Shown one piece after another: positions 1 through 13,700 of a DNA stretch of 64,000 nucleotides. Origin of the DNA: Campylorhamphus procurvoides (Eukaryota > Chordata > Aves > Passeriformes > Dendrocolaptidae); NCBI GenBank assembly GCA_013396655.1, contig WBMV01002768.1:313076-377075 (forward strand), read 5' to 3'. The notes under the pieces are model-generated. The model worked only from the letters and a program-made list of their open reading frames with translations. It had not been told where the DNA came from and did no database searches. The position numbers and the translations under genes are program-made. Numbering within the stretch: position 1 is the stretch's first letter; each line of letters starts with the position of its first letter.

Positions 1-1691
1 CATGACACATGGGTAGAGCATAGAAAGCTCCAGAGAGTTAAATGATGATGGTTGTACTGAATTATTCATCAGGTAATCCTTGGGCAGGCAGCATGCAGGC
101 TAAGTGGGTCATGTCTCCTCTTCGCCTACTGACTCATCCTGTTCCCAGCGTGCCCAGCAGTGTGGCTGAAGCAGCTGGATCCTTTCTGTCACACTGGAGC
201 CCTGCCCCTGATGGAGAACCCAGGGCTGGCCAAGCCCCTTTTCAGCAAGGACTGCGTGTGCAATCACGAGCTGAGTTGTTTTGGACAAAGTAACTTTGTT
301 GGTAGGAAACACAGAGTGAGTAATTTGGAAGGCAGCAGTGTGTGTGCTCCCAGGAAAGTGCAGATGTGTAGGTGGAGTAAATTCTGCCCAAGTGTTTGTG
401 CATTCACCAATCCATTGCAGGAAGAGGGGCCACTGAAGTGCACGCTGTTGTACAGCCCTCACACTGCTCAGGACAGACATCACTCAGTGGGAAACCCTGA
501 ATTTCGCAGTCCCTGCTGGTCCCTCCTGGCTCTTGGCCACCCTTCAGGAGATGCTCCCAGGTGTCTGTCTGCAGCTGACCCTCCAGAGAGGAGCAGGGGG
601 ATATCCAGGCACTGCAGTGCAGAGCAGTGACCACGCTGTGGCACTGCCAAAAATGAGGTTTCCCCTCCTTTTCCCTTGTCTCTGGCAAAACACCCCTCTG
701 CCCCTGCCTGGGGGTCTGCAGGAAAGAGCCCTGCTGGAGTCTGGCAATGCCAGCCCTGCCCCTGGCACTGCCCCAAACAACACCCTCAGCCCTTGGGCAC
801 CAGGCAGAGCTGCCAGGCGTGGGCAGAGCTGAGGAGAAGGGCAGAGTGGCACTGCAGACAAAGGGCTCAGTGTTGGCAGCCGGGCTGTCCCCAGGGAACC
901 CCAGCACAGAGCAGGGATGTGCCCTCAGGGCAGTGCCACTGCTAATTGCAGGCATGGCCCTGCCCCTGCCCCTGCCCACCATCAGAGCAGCAGCTGGAAA
1001 CATCTGGCAAACCCTGGCAGGGCTGAAATTTGGTTACTTGTCTTGTGCTGCCCTTCCTGTTCTTTTGCTCCTCCTGCCTGGGTTTTCAGCACCCTCAGCT
1101 CCCCTCTCTGGAGGTCCTGATGCTAATTTAGAAATGACAACTGTCATGTGTTGAAAACACTCAGTCAGTCCAAGGACTCATCCTGCAGTGCTCATGCAAC
1201 AACTGGGACATAAGCAAATCTCCAGGGCTCTCCAGAGCTCAGAAAGGAACTCCAGACTCCTGCTTTTTTTAGGACACTTTTCTCACTTCTTCTGTCCTTT
1301 TCCTGTAAGGAAAAAGCATGTTTGCTGGTGAAAGTGAAATCTGAATGCAGAGCAAGCCCAGTGCAGCTTTCACACTTGATAACACAGTGAGATAAGCTTT
1401 GGGTGGAGAACAACACTGCCTTTAACCCAGTGACACATCTCAAAGCTATATATTTACAAACTACACTCTTTGAAAGGGTTCAGTCACTCCAGCTCTTCTG
1501 CTTTTCTGCCTTGTTTGAGATGAAAAGGCAAAACCCTCTCTAAGCTCTGTGAGCTGGAGAGAAGACTCAGCATAAACATGCAGATGGGTCTTGGAAGGAT
1601 GAGGGAAAGTAAATTTTGGGACACTTTATCCCTGAAATTCCTTTCCTAAGCTGTGTTTGGAGGAAGCCTGGCCACCTTTAGGGTTCCATAC
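1..1691 (-). other. TRIM29: TRIM29 intron 5 (partial)
   Basis: This is downstream of the exon 5 donor and should be intron. I looked for the next human-like exons (motifs such as NNLYGTKG or RVWEYSSS) on the minus strand and found none, so they probably lie before base 1. Confidence 0.7.
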
Positions 1692-1775
1692 CTTTGGGAG
1701 ACAGGAACATGGAAAATCTCTTCAGGTTGTCGGGCTGGTTCCACTCATAGTTGTTCATCATGAACCGGTGGTCAC
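1692..1775 (-). CDS. TRIM29: TRIM29 coding exon 5
   Basis: This 84-bp exon was found by joining the split glycine codon from exon 4. It reads GDHRFMMNNYEWNQPDNLKR followed by FSMFLSPK and ends with one base of the next codon at the donor GTATGG (1691-1686). Human TRIM29 reads GDHRYVNNYTNSFGGEWSAP then DTMKRYSMYLTPKG here. The bird exon lacks about six residues of the human TNSFGG stretch. The acceptor is CTTCTCCAG. Confidence 0.92.
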
Positions 1776-4700
1776 CTGGAGAAGCAGAGCAGGACATGAG
1801 CTGGAGGGGGCACATCAGGGGCCTTGAGAGGGAGGGGAGGAGGGGGAAGGGGGTAACAGAGAGGAATTACTGCCCAAGTGCTGCAGGACAAGTGACTGTG
1901 CTCTTTGAAAACAAAGTCCTCTATTTTTTTTATTTGGCTGGGAGCTAAAGCAGTGCTGTGGGTGCCCAGAGTCTGAAAGACAAAGCTCCCTTGGCACAAC
2001 CCAGCTGAAGATTTGGCCACTCAGTAGATGCACTATCTCCTCAAAACCATAGGGAGGCTTGAGGGTTGTGGCCTTTTCCTACCAGAATAGTGCAGAGTGG
2101 CTAAAAGTGCTTCCACCCACCTCATCTAGAGCTGCAAGTGTGTAAAGCTCCAGGAAGTCAGTGCTGGGAGGAATCAGGGGGTTGGCTTCTTCCAGATTAA
2201 TAAAAGATGCTAACCCTGAGTAGCAAACAGCTCTAGACTCTTGGCAAGGGAGGTTGGTTCAGGCCTCATGCAGAGTGGGTGAGATCTGCTCTTTGGGCAG
2301 CTCTTACACAGCCCAGGTTTGGTTTTCTGACATTCATCCACAAGAAATTTTATCAGTACAGTTGCTCATAAAAATGGTTTCTTTTAAGGCTTACATAAAC
2401 CTATTGTTCTCTGCAAGGAAGTAAATTTGGTCCCCATGTTCAGATAGTTCCATTCTTTGATTCTTAAGTCACTGAACAAACTTTTATGTTATTTCTCCAA
2501 TTTATTTCTGTGTTACTTAAACTCCCTGGCTGCTCTCTGATTATTGGTCCCTTGCTACTCCACTACCTGTTATGACAACTAAAAGAAAGTGGATTCCCTT
2601 TGGAGTCTGCTATTAAGCAGGTTTCATTCCATTAATGTAATATTTCTTCCTGGGAAGATTTTTTACGCTGGAACATCAAGCCGTTGCAAATGAATTTGTT
2701 GCAATGACTCAGGGGGAGTCCGAGTTAATTAAATCCATTAAGTAATTGTGGAGCTATTTCCTTGCAGTCACTGGATGCTGAGTGCTGCCCTCTTTCATGG
2801 AGAGCTCTGAAGTTTCTGAGACTCACCTGAAATAACATTTCCCACCTGAGTGGATCCCACTGTTCTTTTCATTAGGCAGACTCCAAGCTGTGTCCCTTCA
2901 ATCCCTGGAAAAGCCTCTGGAAGTGCCCAGCTTTCTGGCAGTGTGGAGCTGCCCTGCTCACAAGGGTTTTGGCACTGGGATTCCACAGATTTCAAGCACC
3001 AGTCAGGGCTACTGGCATCAGTAACACGGAGGGGACCCCAATTAAAAGTGATAAAGTGATCAAGCAATAGTCAGTCTTTGTCCTGAGCTACCAGAGCTGA
3101 GCATATGCACAACCTTGTTGGGCTGTACAAATGGCCAAGCAAAATGTATTTGCCTCAGGACTGGAAAAAAGCAGCTGAGCAGATGGAAGTTCTGCAAAGC
3201 TTCAGGAACAAAGAAGGAAGCAAAATGCACAGAAGGGACTTTTGGATCTGATCTGCCTGTCATCCACTTGGATAAAGTTATAGCCAAATTTCTCAGCTTG
3301 TGGACTATTAAGACTCTAACCAGGAATGTTGCAAGGTCAAATGCTGAAAGATAAGTAATGCTCAATTTCTGGGACCATTTTAAGGGCAGGGGGAGTTTTA
3401 GAATCTATCTGTGCACCATAAGAACTTTATATGATCTCTGCTTTTTCTGAAAAGTTGGATTTCTGGTGCAGAAGGGTCTGGCCCATCCAATTCCTGCCTA
3501 ATGAAGAGTGATGGCACTAGGTATGAATACAGGAGAATGTCTAGGGAGTGCTGGGAGTCTGAATGAATGAACAGTGATCTTGCAGATTTGCATCAGAGTT
3601 GAATGAACTGGACTTGGGATTATTCCTGAATCTTTTTGAGTCACACACCCTCCTGAAGAGCAGGGTACAATTTATCCTCACCTTACACATCCAGCTTCTT
3701 GACCTTTACTGTTCTGGTACCTGGGGTTTCTCAATTACTAATAGATTACATCCTCTAGCAGCCTGGTGAGATAACTATTCATTCCCATCCCTGTTATTCT
3801 TAGTGCAAGAGGTCATTTCATGGGATTAAGTAACATGCCCAGGGTTACAAAGGCTGTTTGTGGGAGAGCTGGGAAGTGAGCCTTGTAGTGCCCTGTCCTC
3901 CTAATCTTAGGTGTGAGCTTGATGCAAGATAAGGCCTTTATTCAGAGCTAATTGGGAGACACTGAAAGGACCTGGGTTATACACTTAGAAGGTTCATTGC
4001 ACTGCTGTGATAATGACCATGATCTCTGTTCACCTGAGAAAGATCACCTTGAGCATCACTGAAATGTTTGTCCCTACCTGTCCCTTGACCCCCCTGGCTC
4101 AGGGCAGGCAGGAAAGCTCTCCCAAGTGGATCAGAGGGAGTTATGCCAGCTCACGTTGTAGCTTAACTAACACCAAAGTGGAGACCTTTCTACTGGGAAA
4201 ATTAGCCTCTCAAACATTAGATTTTCAGTGACAGGTGCTCGCAGGGTATTTCACGTTCCAGCCAGGCCAGCAGCAGCTGGCACAGGCAGCTGTAAAACCT
4301 CCTGTCATACCAGCCCCCTACATGTGCTGACCCAGCTGTACAAACAGCATTTCCAAACTGCCCTCCTGAGGTGGCCACATCCACCTTCCTGCCCCTGCCT
4401 TCCTCCTGCACGTAGTGTTTCTCCCACTTTTTCCTACTTTCTTCACTGTACAGAGCACATTCACCACACTTCATCACCTCTGACTTTGGGCTTGAGGAAG
4501 GAAGGGAAGGAGAAGAGGGGAATGTCTGGGCTATTTTACCATTCTCCATGTGGTTCCTCTCGATGAAGTTGCGGCCCAGGTCTGCCTTGCAGATCTTCTC
4601 CACGTGCCTCATGCAGACATTGAGCAGGTCGTCCCTGAGCAGCCCCATGGAGGGGCTCATGCTCTCCCCCTCCAGCAGCACGCTGTAGGTCGGCAGAGAG

Positions 4701-7700
4701 GGAGGGGGCACGTAATTCCTCATCAGAGCCCCAAACTCCTGCCACAAGAGGAGGGAGCAGAGGTTACTGAGGAACAGAAGGGCCAGAGCCCAGGGAACTG
4801 GCTAATGTTGGGCTCCAGGCAGTAGGAAGGGCAAAGGAGAGGTGAAGATGGAGAGGGCACCTCTGCCCATGAGTTGTAGCCATCTGTAAAACATGTCTAA
4901 GTTCATTCTTCACCTGCCAGAGGAGAGGCAGCTTCAAATATCAAATATCAAGGCAAGCTCCTGACATAGGTGTGCATTGAACTGGAGAAGGTCAACACAT
5001 CTTACAGTAACTGGGGATTTTAGGGCAAATCCTGTCTGCAGTGGGAAAAGAGCAAATTAAGATGAGGTCTCAGCTACCTGCAGGAAGAGCACGGAGTCGC
5101 TGATCTGGTGGATCTGCTCCCTGTTCTCCTTGTCCTCCCGCAGCAGCTTTGCCCTCTCTTCCAGCTCATCCACGATTTCCTTCACGTTCTCTGATGCAAT
5201 CTTTTCCCTCTGGTCCAGGGCAGCCTTCACTTCATCCCTCTGCCTCTCCAGGTCACGGATCAGCTCCTTGAAATGCTGGTCCACCGTGGCTTTCTCATTG
5301 GTGGTGTAATTCTGCAGGAAAAGGGGCAGAGAGAGGAAGAGCAGGAAAGACACAGGAGAAAGAAAACAGTCAATTTTCAGGGAGTCTTTTGCTAAGAGAG
5401 GGACACAGAGGGGGATATGTCCAAGGATTCTCAGCATTTAGACTATGGAGGCTCCAGGTATGTAAGTCTTAGCACCAGAGAAGTTGTGCCAAGAGAAGTA
5501 ATAATTGTTCCTGCAATAATTATGTGTATGTAATCCAAAGGGCAGGATGTCTTCCTGACTGTAAGAGCATGTCTTTTATTTCAATTCATAAACTGCACTT
5601 TTAGGTGATATTTAAAAACATCGTTTAAGCTTCTAAATCATGATGTTGGCTCCTCAACAATTTGAACATTAAATTCCTACCATTTCAAAGCATGAAAGGT
5701 GCTGAAACACTTTTTGCAAACCTGACCCTGAGATCCCTCTGAAATGTTCCTCAGAAAGACTGTGGATGTAACTATATTCAGAGTCAACATTTCTAGGTCA
5801 GGTTTCCAATAATAATAATAATAGTAATAATAATAATAATAAAGCAGATGAAAAGCAGAACCGGGGAGCCAGTGTGTGTGCACCACATAAAAGGGAGAAG
5901 AATGGCTTTGTCTATTAATATTATGCAAATTCTCTGGGGTGTCTCCAAATAGTGTTTTCACTGCTCTATTCAGTTAGGGCATAAACGAAAAAAATAATAC
6001 CATTGCTATATTCCAACCCTCCCCACAGTGAAATAATTATAAAGGAGCCTTGTATCAGTATGGAAATAAGCTGCTCCACTATAAACAAGGTGTTTGGTGG
6101 TGGAAGTGCTGCCTTATCTCTGTCTGGGTTGCCCAGAGCCTTTCTGCAGTTTATTTTTGTGTGTGGTCTGGTGGGAAGAGGAGCTGCACCCCTTTGTTTC
6201 CGCATGTGCCTGCCTAGTGCTGCTTGGAGAAGCAGCAGGGAGGTGCCCTGGGTGGTTTTGTAACCAACCTCTCCTTGATCTCCCCCAGGACGTGTCGCAA
6301 GGGGACTGCAGTGGGAGTTGTTGGCAAGATTTGGCAGGGGTGACTTTGGGAGAGCGATGGGCAAGGATGGGGCAAGTCAGAAGTGGGCATGTCAGGGAAA
6401 TTGAGGAAAGGAGGGATGTGGGAGAGGGGAGGAGAAAGTGAACTGAGCATCTCGTACACACCTTGATACGGTCCCTCTCCTTCTGCCACTTGTCCATCTC
6501 ATCCTCCACCTCGATGATCTTCAGCTGCAGCTGCTCCTTCTGCAGCGACAGCTCGGCCTGGGGGGAGAGGAGGGGAGGGAGTCTCATGAGCTGGGGTGGA
6601 GGGTGACCCACTTCAAAGCAGCCTGTGCTTCCCCTGTGTGCCTGCCCTGAGCAGCAATAGCTGCGAGATGGAGGCTCCTGGCCCAGCTTGAGCTGCAGAT
6701 GAGGCGGTGCCACTGGGCAGCATCCCAGGGCTGCTGGCTGGGGCAGGAAATGCAGAACAGGCACCCACCTACCAGGGTGCCCGTGTTCATCACATGAGAG
6801 TCATGAGCTGGAAGAGGCCTGTTCCAAAATTGAGCTGTGTGTGCAGTGCAGGGCCCATCCCAGGGTGTGCCTCTGCAGCAATAACAGTTTTCATGTAATT
6901 ACGGAATGACGTTTGACGAGTGTTGCAACAAGAGGATGATGCCTCCGGCAGGAATTCTGTTTGGACAGGATTGTGGATTAATTTGCTCTGAATTGCGAGC
7001 TTTCATGTTATGATGAAGCTGGGGAATGCTTGGGAAAAAAAAAGGAAAAAAAGAAAAGACACAAAAGGCAGGAGGGAGAAGGTGTAGCCAACCTGCTTGG
7101 CTTAGATCAGCAACTTCAGTGGATTCATTTGTGTGTGGTGGTGCCCTGGGTGCCCAGAGCAGAGCCTGGCAGGGCAGAGCCTGGGACTGGAGCTCCTGCA
7201 TGAGCCCACAACCTGGCTGCCAGCAATGCCCTGTCCCGTTAACTCCAGGCAGCCCCTCCCTGGGCCCTTCATGTTCCCCACGTCCCTGCCCTGCACCTTG
7301 TTGATGCATTTGGAGATGTCTCTGCTGTGGGACACTCACCCCAGGGCTCCTGAGGAACTCCAGCAGCTGGCAGAAATGCCCATGTTCTGCAGCTGGGCTG
7401 GGTCGTGCTAGAGGAGCTCTGCAAACCTGCTGCTCGTGTGGGATCTTTTGGCAACCCCCAAATCATATTTAGAACAATTGGAGGCAAGGGAGACACAGGA
7501 TGGATAAATCCACTCCCACACAGCTAACCCAGCTGTCCATCCAAGAACGTAATAGAACATGAAAATCTGGGTCTTTATTGATCAGTTTCCCTCAGAGTGG
7601 GAGTTTAAAGCTTTCCAATCCTCCACTCAGGATGAGGAGCAAGCAAGGAGCTGTCAACCAGCTCAGACAAGCCCAGCCCATCAGGGCTCCTGACTTGGTG

Positions 7701-10700
7701 CCAGTGACAGTAGAGCCTTGAGCTGGAATCAGGCACAGCTGCCTTGGAGAGCCATTGGCTCTCGCTGCCCCAATTTGGAAAATCTCTGCTTAGAGAGGGA
7801 AAACAATCTGAGGGTTATATTGTTGCCTTGTAAAACACAAGGAAGGGGGAACAAAAAAGAGAAATGTGCTCAGAAGAGCTGCATCCTCACATTGTCACTG
7901 TCCTTGTTGTTGGGAGTTAGGGAAGCTCTGGCCCTCCAAATATTATCCAAACACCCTGGCACCCCTCAGTGGTGAACTGAGTGCTGCCATGAGCTGAACC
8001 TCATCTCCTACAGGGGTTCAGGGTGCACATGAAAGGGTTTGTGGTACAGGTTCTTCAGGGACCCACTGGTTTCAAATGAGAAAATTTGCTCTACTACTGA
8101 TCAAAAGCTTCAATGCATGAGCTTGATATAGTTTCTACATTTTCAAGACAGTGACCTGGAAGAATCCATGATTTTGTCCATTCTCATGTGCACTGTGAGA
8201 TGTCCTCTGCATCAAGACTCTTTGCACAGCAGGAAAATGCAATCAGATAAAAACATTTCAGATCCAATTAACCAATGTGGGAAATTACAGTAAAATGCAA
8301 GTTGTTTTCTTGAGCCACAGAGCTACATGCAGAAGGTACTAATTGTTAACAAAGCAAAAAGCACATCTCCTGAGCAATTATTTCCCCCCTCATCCTGAAA
8401 TATCAGGGTATTCTTATGACAAGAGTGTAAGTGAAATCACACAGAGAAGGACAGGAGGGATTTTTTGGAGAAGAGCAGATCTTACACAGACACTCCCAAA
8501 CACAAGGGATGTGAAGAGAGAGAGAACAGGAAAAAATGTCAGGTGGCGGCTGGAAGGTGGTGATAAGAATATAATACTTTTATAGGCCTTTTAATTAAGA
8601 TGGGTCTCCAAGGAATTTTGGAAACTATTACTTGCTCAAAAGTGCTACTAAGCTTATTGCAGTTATAACATCCCTTTGCCCAGAAAGAGAGTTCGGGTGC
8701 CTCTGGGATGGGATGTACCAACTATTTAAGAGCAGGGCCACACAACAATTTAGAGTGAGATTTATGATTTGCAAATGGAAATTACAGAGATAGTTCCAAT
8801 AGCCAGAATGCAAATACCACACTCAGCCAGGTTTGGCAGGGGTTAAAACACCCCTTCTGGTGGAAAAGGAGACACCAGCACAGACACCAGCAAGGGCAGG
8901 GGAGGTGAAGGGATTGTGGGATACTGCAAACATTAAAAAAATCCTACCAAAACCCCCCCCCAAACCTAATCTTACCATGGAAAATATGTTTAAAAAGAGT
9001 TTCAGAGAGACTCTGGAATAGTACAAGGACTGGTGACATGGTAGGGATTCATAAGGCTGCTCTGGAGAGGGACCACAACATAAAGGTCCAATATATCACA
9101 TATATATATTTACAGTAGGGTAGTAGCAGGTCCTAGGGACAGTCACCTCAACTTCATCCCCTATGAGGAAACCTCTCTCCTAGCTGTCTTTGTATTTCTC
9201 ACATTTTCCAGGGCCAACAAACCCAGATTCTCTTGTGATGGACCATCCAGAATAAATCCATCTGGTGAGACCTGGGGTTCAGAGGGTCCCAGTGCCAGAT
9301 AATACAGAAACACCCCCCACTGGAGGGGCAGCCCCTACAGTGCAGAAATATCAGCAACAGTGAAGAAGATCTAGGAAATAAACATTCAGGTTGAGTAGAG
9401 CAAGTTGAGAAATGATGGCACTGAGAGTCTTTGAGCTAAGACTGGATCCCCTATTAGAGTCTAAGTTAATTAGGCCAGCCAAGAGGCCCAAGTGAAAGTT
9501 GAGAGTGGACAGCTAAACATCACAAGTGAACCCAGCCCTTGTGCTGTGCAGGACCTGGAGATGGAGATTATGACTCTTGCATGATGATGCAACTCATTTT
9601 TGCAAGGCAGCAGTACAAGCATCATCATGCCTTAATGCCCTGGGAACCCAGTGGTGGCTCAGGGAACACCCCAGTGTCACCAGCCTGGCAGAGCTGTGCT
9701 AATTACCCACAGCACCAGCCAAACCCAGGCATGGGGCTGGAGAAGGGCTGTTCACAGGAGCTGTCCCAGCACAGGGCCAGTGTTGGAGGGGTTAGTTCTG
9801 CTGGCTGTACAATTGCCTTTCCCCTCTAGGCAGAGGTGGGTGTCAGTGGGTTAAAATCTCTGGTGACTCCACCAACCCCCTGCAAAAATGCCAGATTCTG
9901 CCCTCCCTGGGCAGCATTAATGCAGGAAGCAGGCAAACAGGCACATCTACTCAAATCACAACTTGCAGCAGGTCGTTTTCCCAGCTTTCCAAGCAGGAAG
10001 AACATCCTGCAGGTGACTGCAGCACCTCCAGGGAAGGAGCATCTCCTTTAAGCTTTGTCCACCAAGTAAGCACGACTGGTGGTGAGAAGGTCTCACAGCC
10101 ACATTGCATCAGTGCAATATTGATATTTCCTGTTGCTTCCATGCTATTCCATGGCACTGCCACAGTGACACACTCCTGTTTGCTCAGAAAGCAAGAGGGG
10201 TCAGATGGAAATCCCTGTGGATCCATCTCTGTGGATGGTTGGCTTCAAAGCCTGGTTCAGCCTCTGTGAAGTGTCTCCTTTTAAAAGCAGTTTTGTGGAG
10301 ACAAGGAACACCCAGCTCCCATTCCTGCACAGCAGTTCTCTGCACCTGAGCTACAATGTGAACTTTCCTTTAAAGGTAAAGAATTAAAGAAAAAAGGAAG
10401 GAAAATATATCAAAGTGCTTTTCAGCAGAGCTGACCTGACGTGCTGAGCACCAAGGCTGGTGCTGGAAGGTAACGCCAGGTTATTTACAGCTCTGGGACT
10501 GGCAGGCATAGGTGAAGTTGTCTCATTTTGAGAACAGGCCTGTAAAACAGGTTTGGAATGAAGGATCCCCTTTCCAAATGAAGGATGCTGTCTGTAAGGG
10601 GGGCTCTAGTTCTGCTGATAAATCAAGCTGGCCACAGGGTTTTATTTGGCTGTACAAGCTGCTATGGATAATTCTCACTGCTCAAGGCTGAGTGGTTATT

Positions 10701-13700
10701 CCTCAGCCTCACAGACTTTTTCTTGGCTGTTTCTTGTACTGATTCTGGTGCAGGGGTTCGTTTTCCTTTAAATCTGTAGCAGGAAACTAATGCAAAGTGG
10801 ATCTGGGGAAGGCATTAAAGGTTTGCTGGGTGAAATACGCAAATAGCACTGGGTGGAAACTCAGAATAAATGTCTGTGTCTGAGTCCCTGTGCCTCCCAC
10901 TTGTGTAAAAGCACACCAGGAAGAGGGGGATGAGTGACTCTCACCCCAGGCTCCTGAAAAGTGGAAGATGCTGCTGTGTTCTCTGTCTGAGACAGAGATA
11001 GCAGGCTCTCCACTGGTTGCTAAATGCTCTAACTAGTAGGTGTGTGTCTACTGGCTTGTTTGCATTCCTCTTCTCTTAAGCTCTGTCTGCAGCATGAAGC
11101 AAGCAGAGTTTCCTAATTCTACAGAAGGATCTTTCCCAACACTAAAGCACAGCATCTCTCTTCCCTACAGGCCTAGAGCATAGACAGACTCATGAAAGAG
11201 ACTGAATCCTGCATTAATTCTGCAGTGCAAAAGGACAGATGTCCCTAAACCACCTGATTATGTGAGTTCCGTGCCACCAAACTGCTGAGCACACAGAGTG
11301 ACAGTCAGGCTTAAGTGCAGCAGGACACAGAAACACACACCAGTTCCCCTGGAATCCTCCCCAGTTTTGGGGTCACAGAATAGCCAGGGACTGGGGGATC
11401 CTTGCACATAAAGCAGTGACATCCAGCACTGTGTGAAAGGCTCTGGCTGGGTCCAGCTGTGCTCTGGCCACCAGGCCACTGGCATGGGCAGCAAATTTGG
11501 AGGTAGTAAAACTGCCCTGGAGCTGCTGGGAAAACAGAGCAGGGACAGGGATGACCTGATGGGTGATTTTGGGTTATCCCTTCCACAAAGGCCACCAGCA
11601 CCAGCCACGCTTGGCCACTTTTCCAATCTGTGGTCACATTCCAACTGGGCTGATCTGCAAGGCTTGATAAGAAGAGGTGGTACACACAGAGGGTTGGAAA
11701 TGTTCATTCCTCCTTGTGGTTCTTGCTAAGGCTCCACCTATGGTGAATAAATCAGGGCCAGCAATAAACACTTGTAAGCAACAGCTCTTCTGTTAATTGT
11801 TTTTGTCTGAGTGAATGCTCGCTCAAGTTACAACAGGACCAGACTCGTTGTCAGGAGAAACTTGCACATGTGTATGATTCACATTGATAAAGCCCTAAAT
11901 CCTTTCAGCTTAAGAGCAGCAGGATCAGCACAGGACAGTGCAGGAGCTCATGAGTGGCACGAGGGCTCTGACAGAGAAATCAAACATCATTTAAATCGCA
12001 GGTAAAGTCTTTGCTGCTCAGCTAGGGTTGCCTGTTTAAAAGCAAGGTGTTGGAGATCCATCGAGCCACAGGAAGAAGCATCTGGCTGGCTTTGCTTCCT
12101 CAGGAAGCCACTGTTAACCTCATTCCAGCAGAAAGAGGAATGGGATACCCTGGCAGACACTGAGCACAGCTTTATGTTAGAACTCTGCCATGTTCAGAGC
12201 TGACATCAAAACCACAAGAACAAGCAATTATGGAACAAACAGCAGGCTGGCAAGCCCTGCAGGAATTCAAGAAAGGCTGGCTGGGACATGGAAGAAGCTT
12301 TGTCTGGTTTCGGCAAAGAGGGAGATGACATGGCAGGGAAAGACCAAAGAGGAGATAAGCTCTATATAAGATGCTATTTCACCCTTCTGAGATAAATCTT
12401 CCCAACACATTAGAAAGAAAAGGAGTTAACAGATCCCACTGCCCTTCCATTTCTGCCACAGACCCGCTGTGGGACTCCAGGCAGATGGGTTTATATTACC
12501 ATTTCAGGGTTCTCCATTCTGTCACCGCTCCTGTCCTGTCTGCTCAGAAGGTTTCTAGGACAGGACATGCTTTTACTATGGATGTGCAGCAATGAATGTG
12601 GAGAAACCCTGATCTCTGCTAGAGTTTGTGGAATAATCACCCACCCACCCCGAAAGCAAACAGCGTGAGGCTTTAAGCAAACACAGGTGAAAGGCCCTTC
12701 ATTAGTGACCCTGTTCAACATCTCCTTAGATGTCCATCCTCTACACCTCTTGTAGTAACACTCCAGGGGAAATGATCCTGTTTTGTGCTTGCACCGGGGC
12801 TTTTTTCTTCATCTAAGCTTCAAAAGACTCTTCCCACAAGTGCAACTCAACATTATTATATCCCAAACAGATAAGTAAAAACCCCAGAATCTCACTCTAA
12901 GAAGCTGAGATGACAATTTTCAATGGTCACCCAGTGCCCACCAGTAACTTTAGCAGCCTCTGATGTGACCACCTGTGTTCTGGAGGTCCTGAGCCCGATG
13001 CCCACCTTTCTGGCTGTGGGTAACACTACACAAACACCATCAAAACCTGAGAAACTTGAGACTGGCTCAGGAATTTAAAAAAAAAAACCAAAACTTAGCA
13101 CGCAGGGCTTTGATTCAGCTTCTGCTGAAAGTCAGCTGTGCAACCAGGGGTGCAAACCAGGTTCTCCATCCCCCAAATGCAGCCTGCAACTCAACCCCAG
13201 CGTTGTGCTGCCATCAGCAGCCATCAGGAGAACAACAATGCCACCACAGCAGCACCCAGGCAAGCTCCCTTCTCCACTAAACACTTCCCATCCACCACCA
13301 GGATTGCACCCAGACATGATCTGAGCAGAGATTGCAGGCTGGAGAGCAAAAGCTGTGGTGTAATGTTGAGATCTACACACTGATGGAACACGGAATAAAG
13401 GGAGCATTACCCACCTCTTTGCCTGCCTTCTCGATCTCCACGGTCACTGTGCTGTGGTTCTTGTGCTCCTGGAACATGCAGAGGTAGCAGATGCACATCT
13501 GGTCTGTCTGACAGAACAGCTCCATGGTCTTCCCATGCACAGGGCATTTTCTTGCCTCGAAGTCCCTGATGGGGTCCAGGAGCTGGTGGTCCCGGAAAGC
13601 TGCTCCCTCCAGGTGGGGCTTGAGGTGCAGCTCACAGAAGGAAGCCTGGCACACCAAGCAGGACTTCACAGCCTTCTGCTTGTTGTCGATGCAGGAATCA

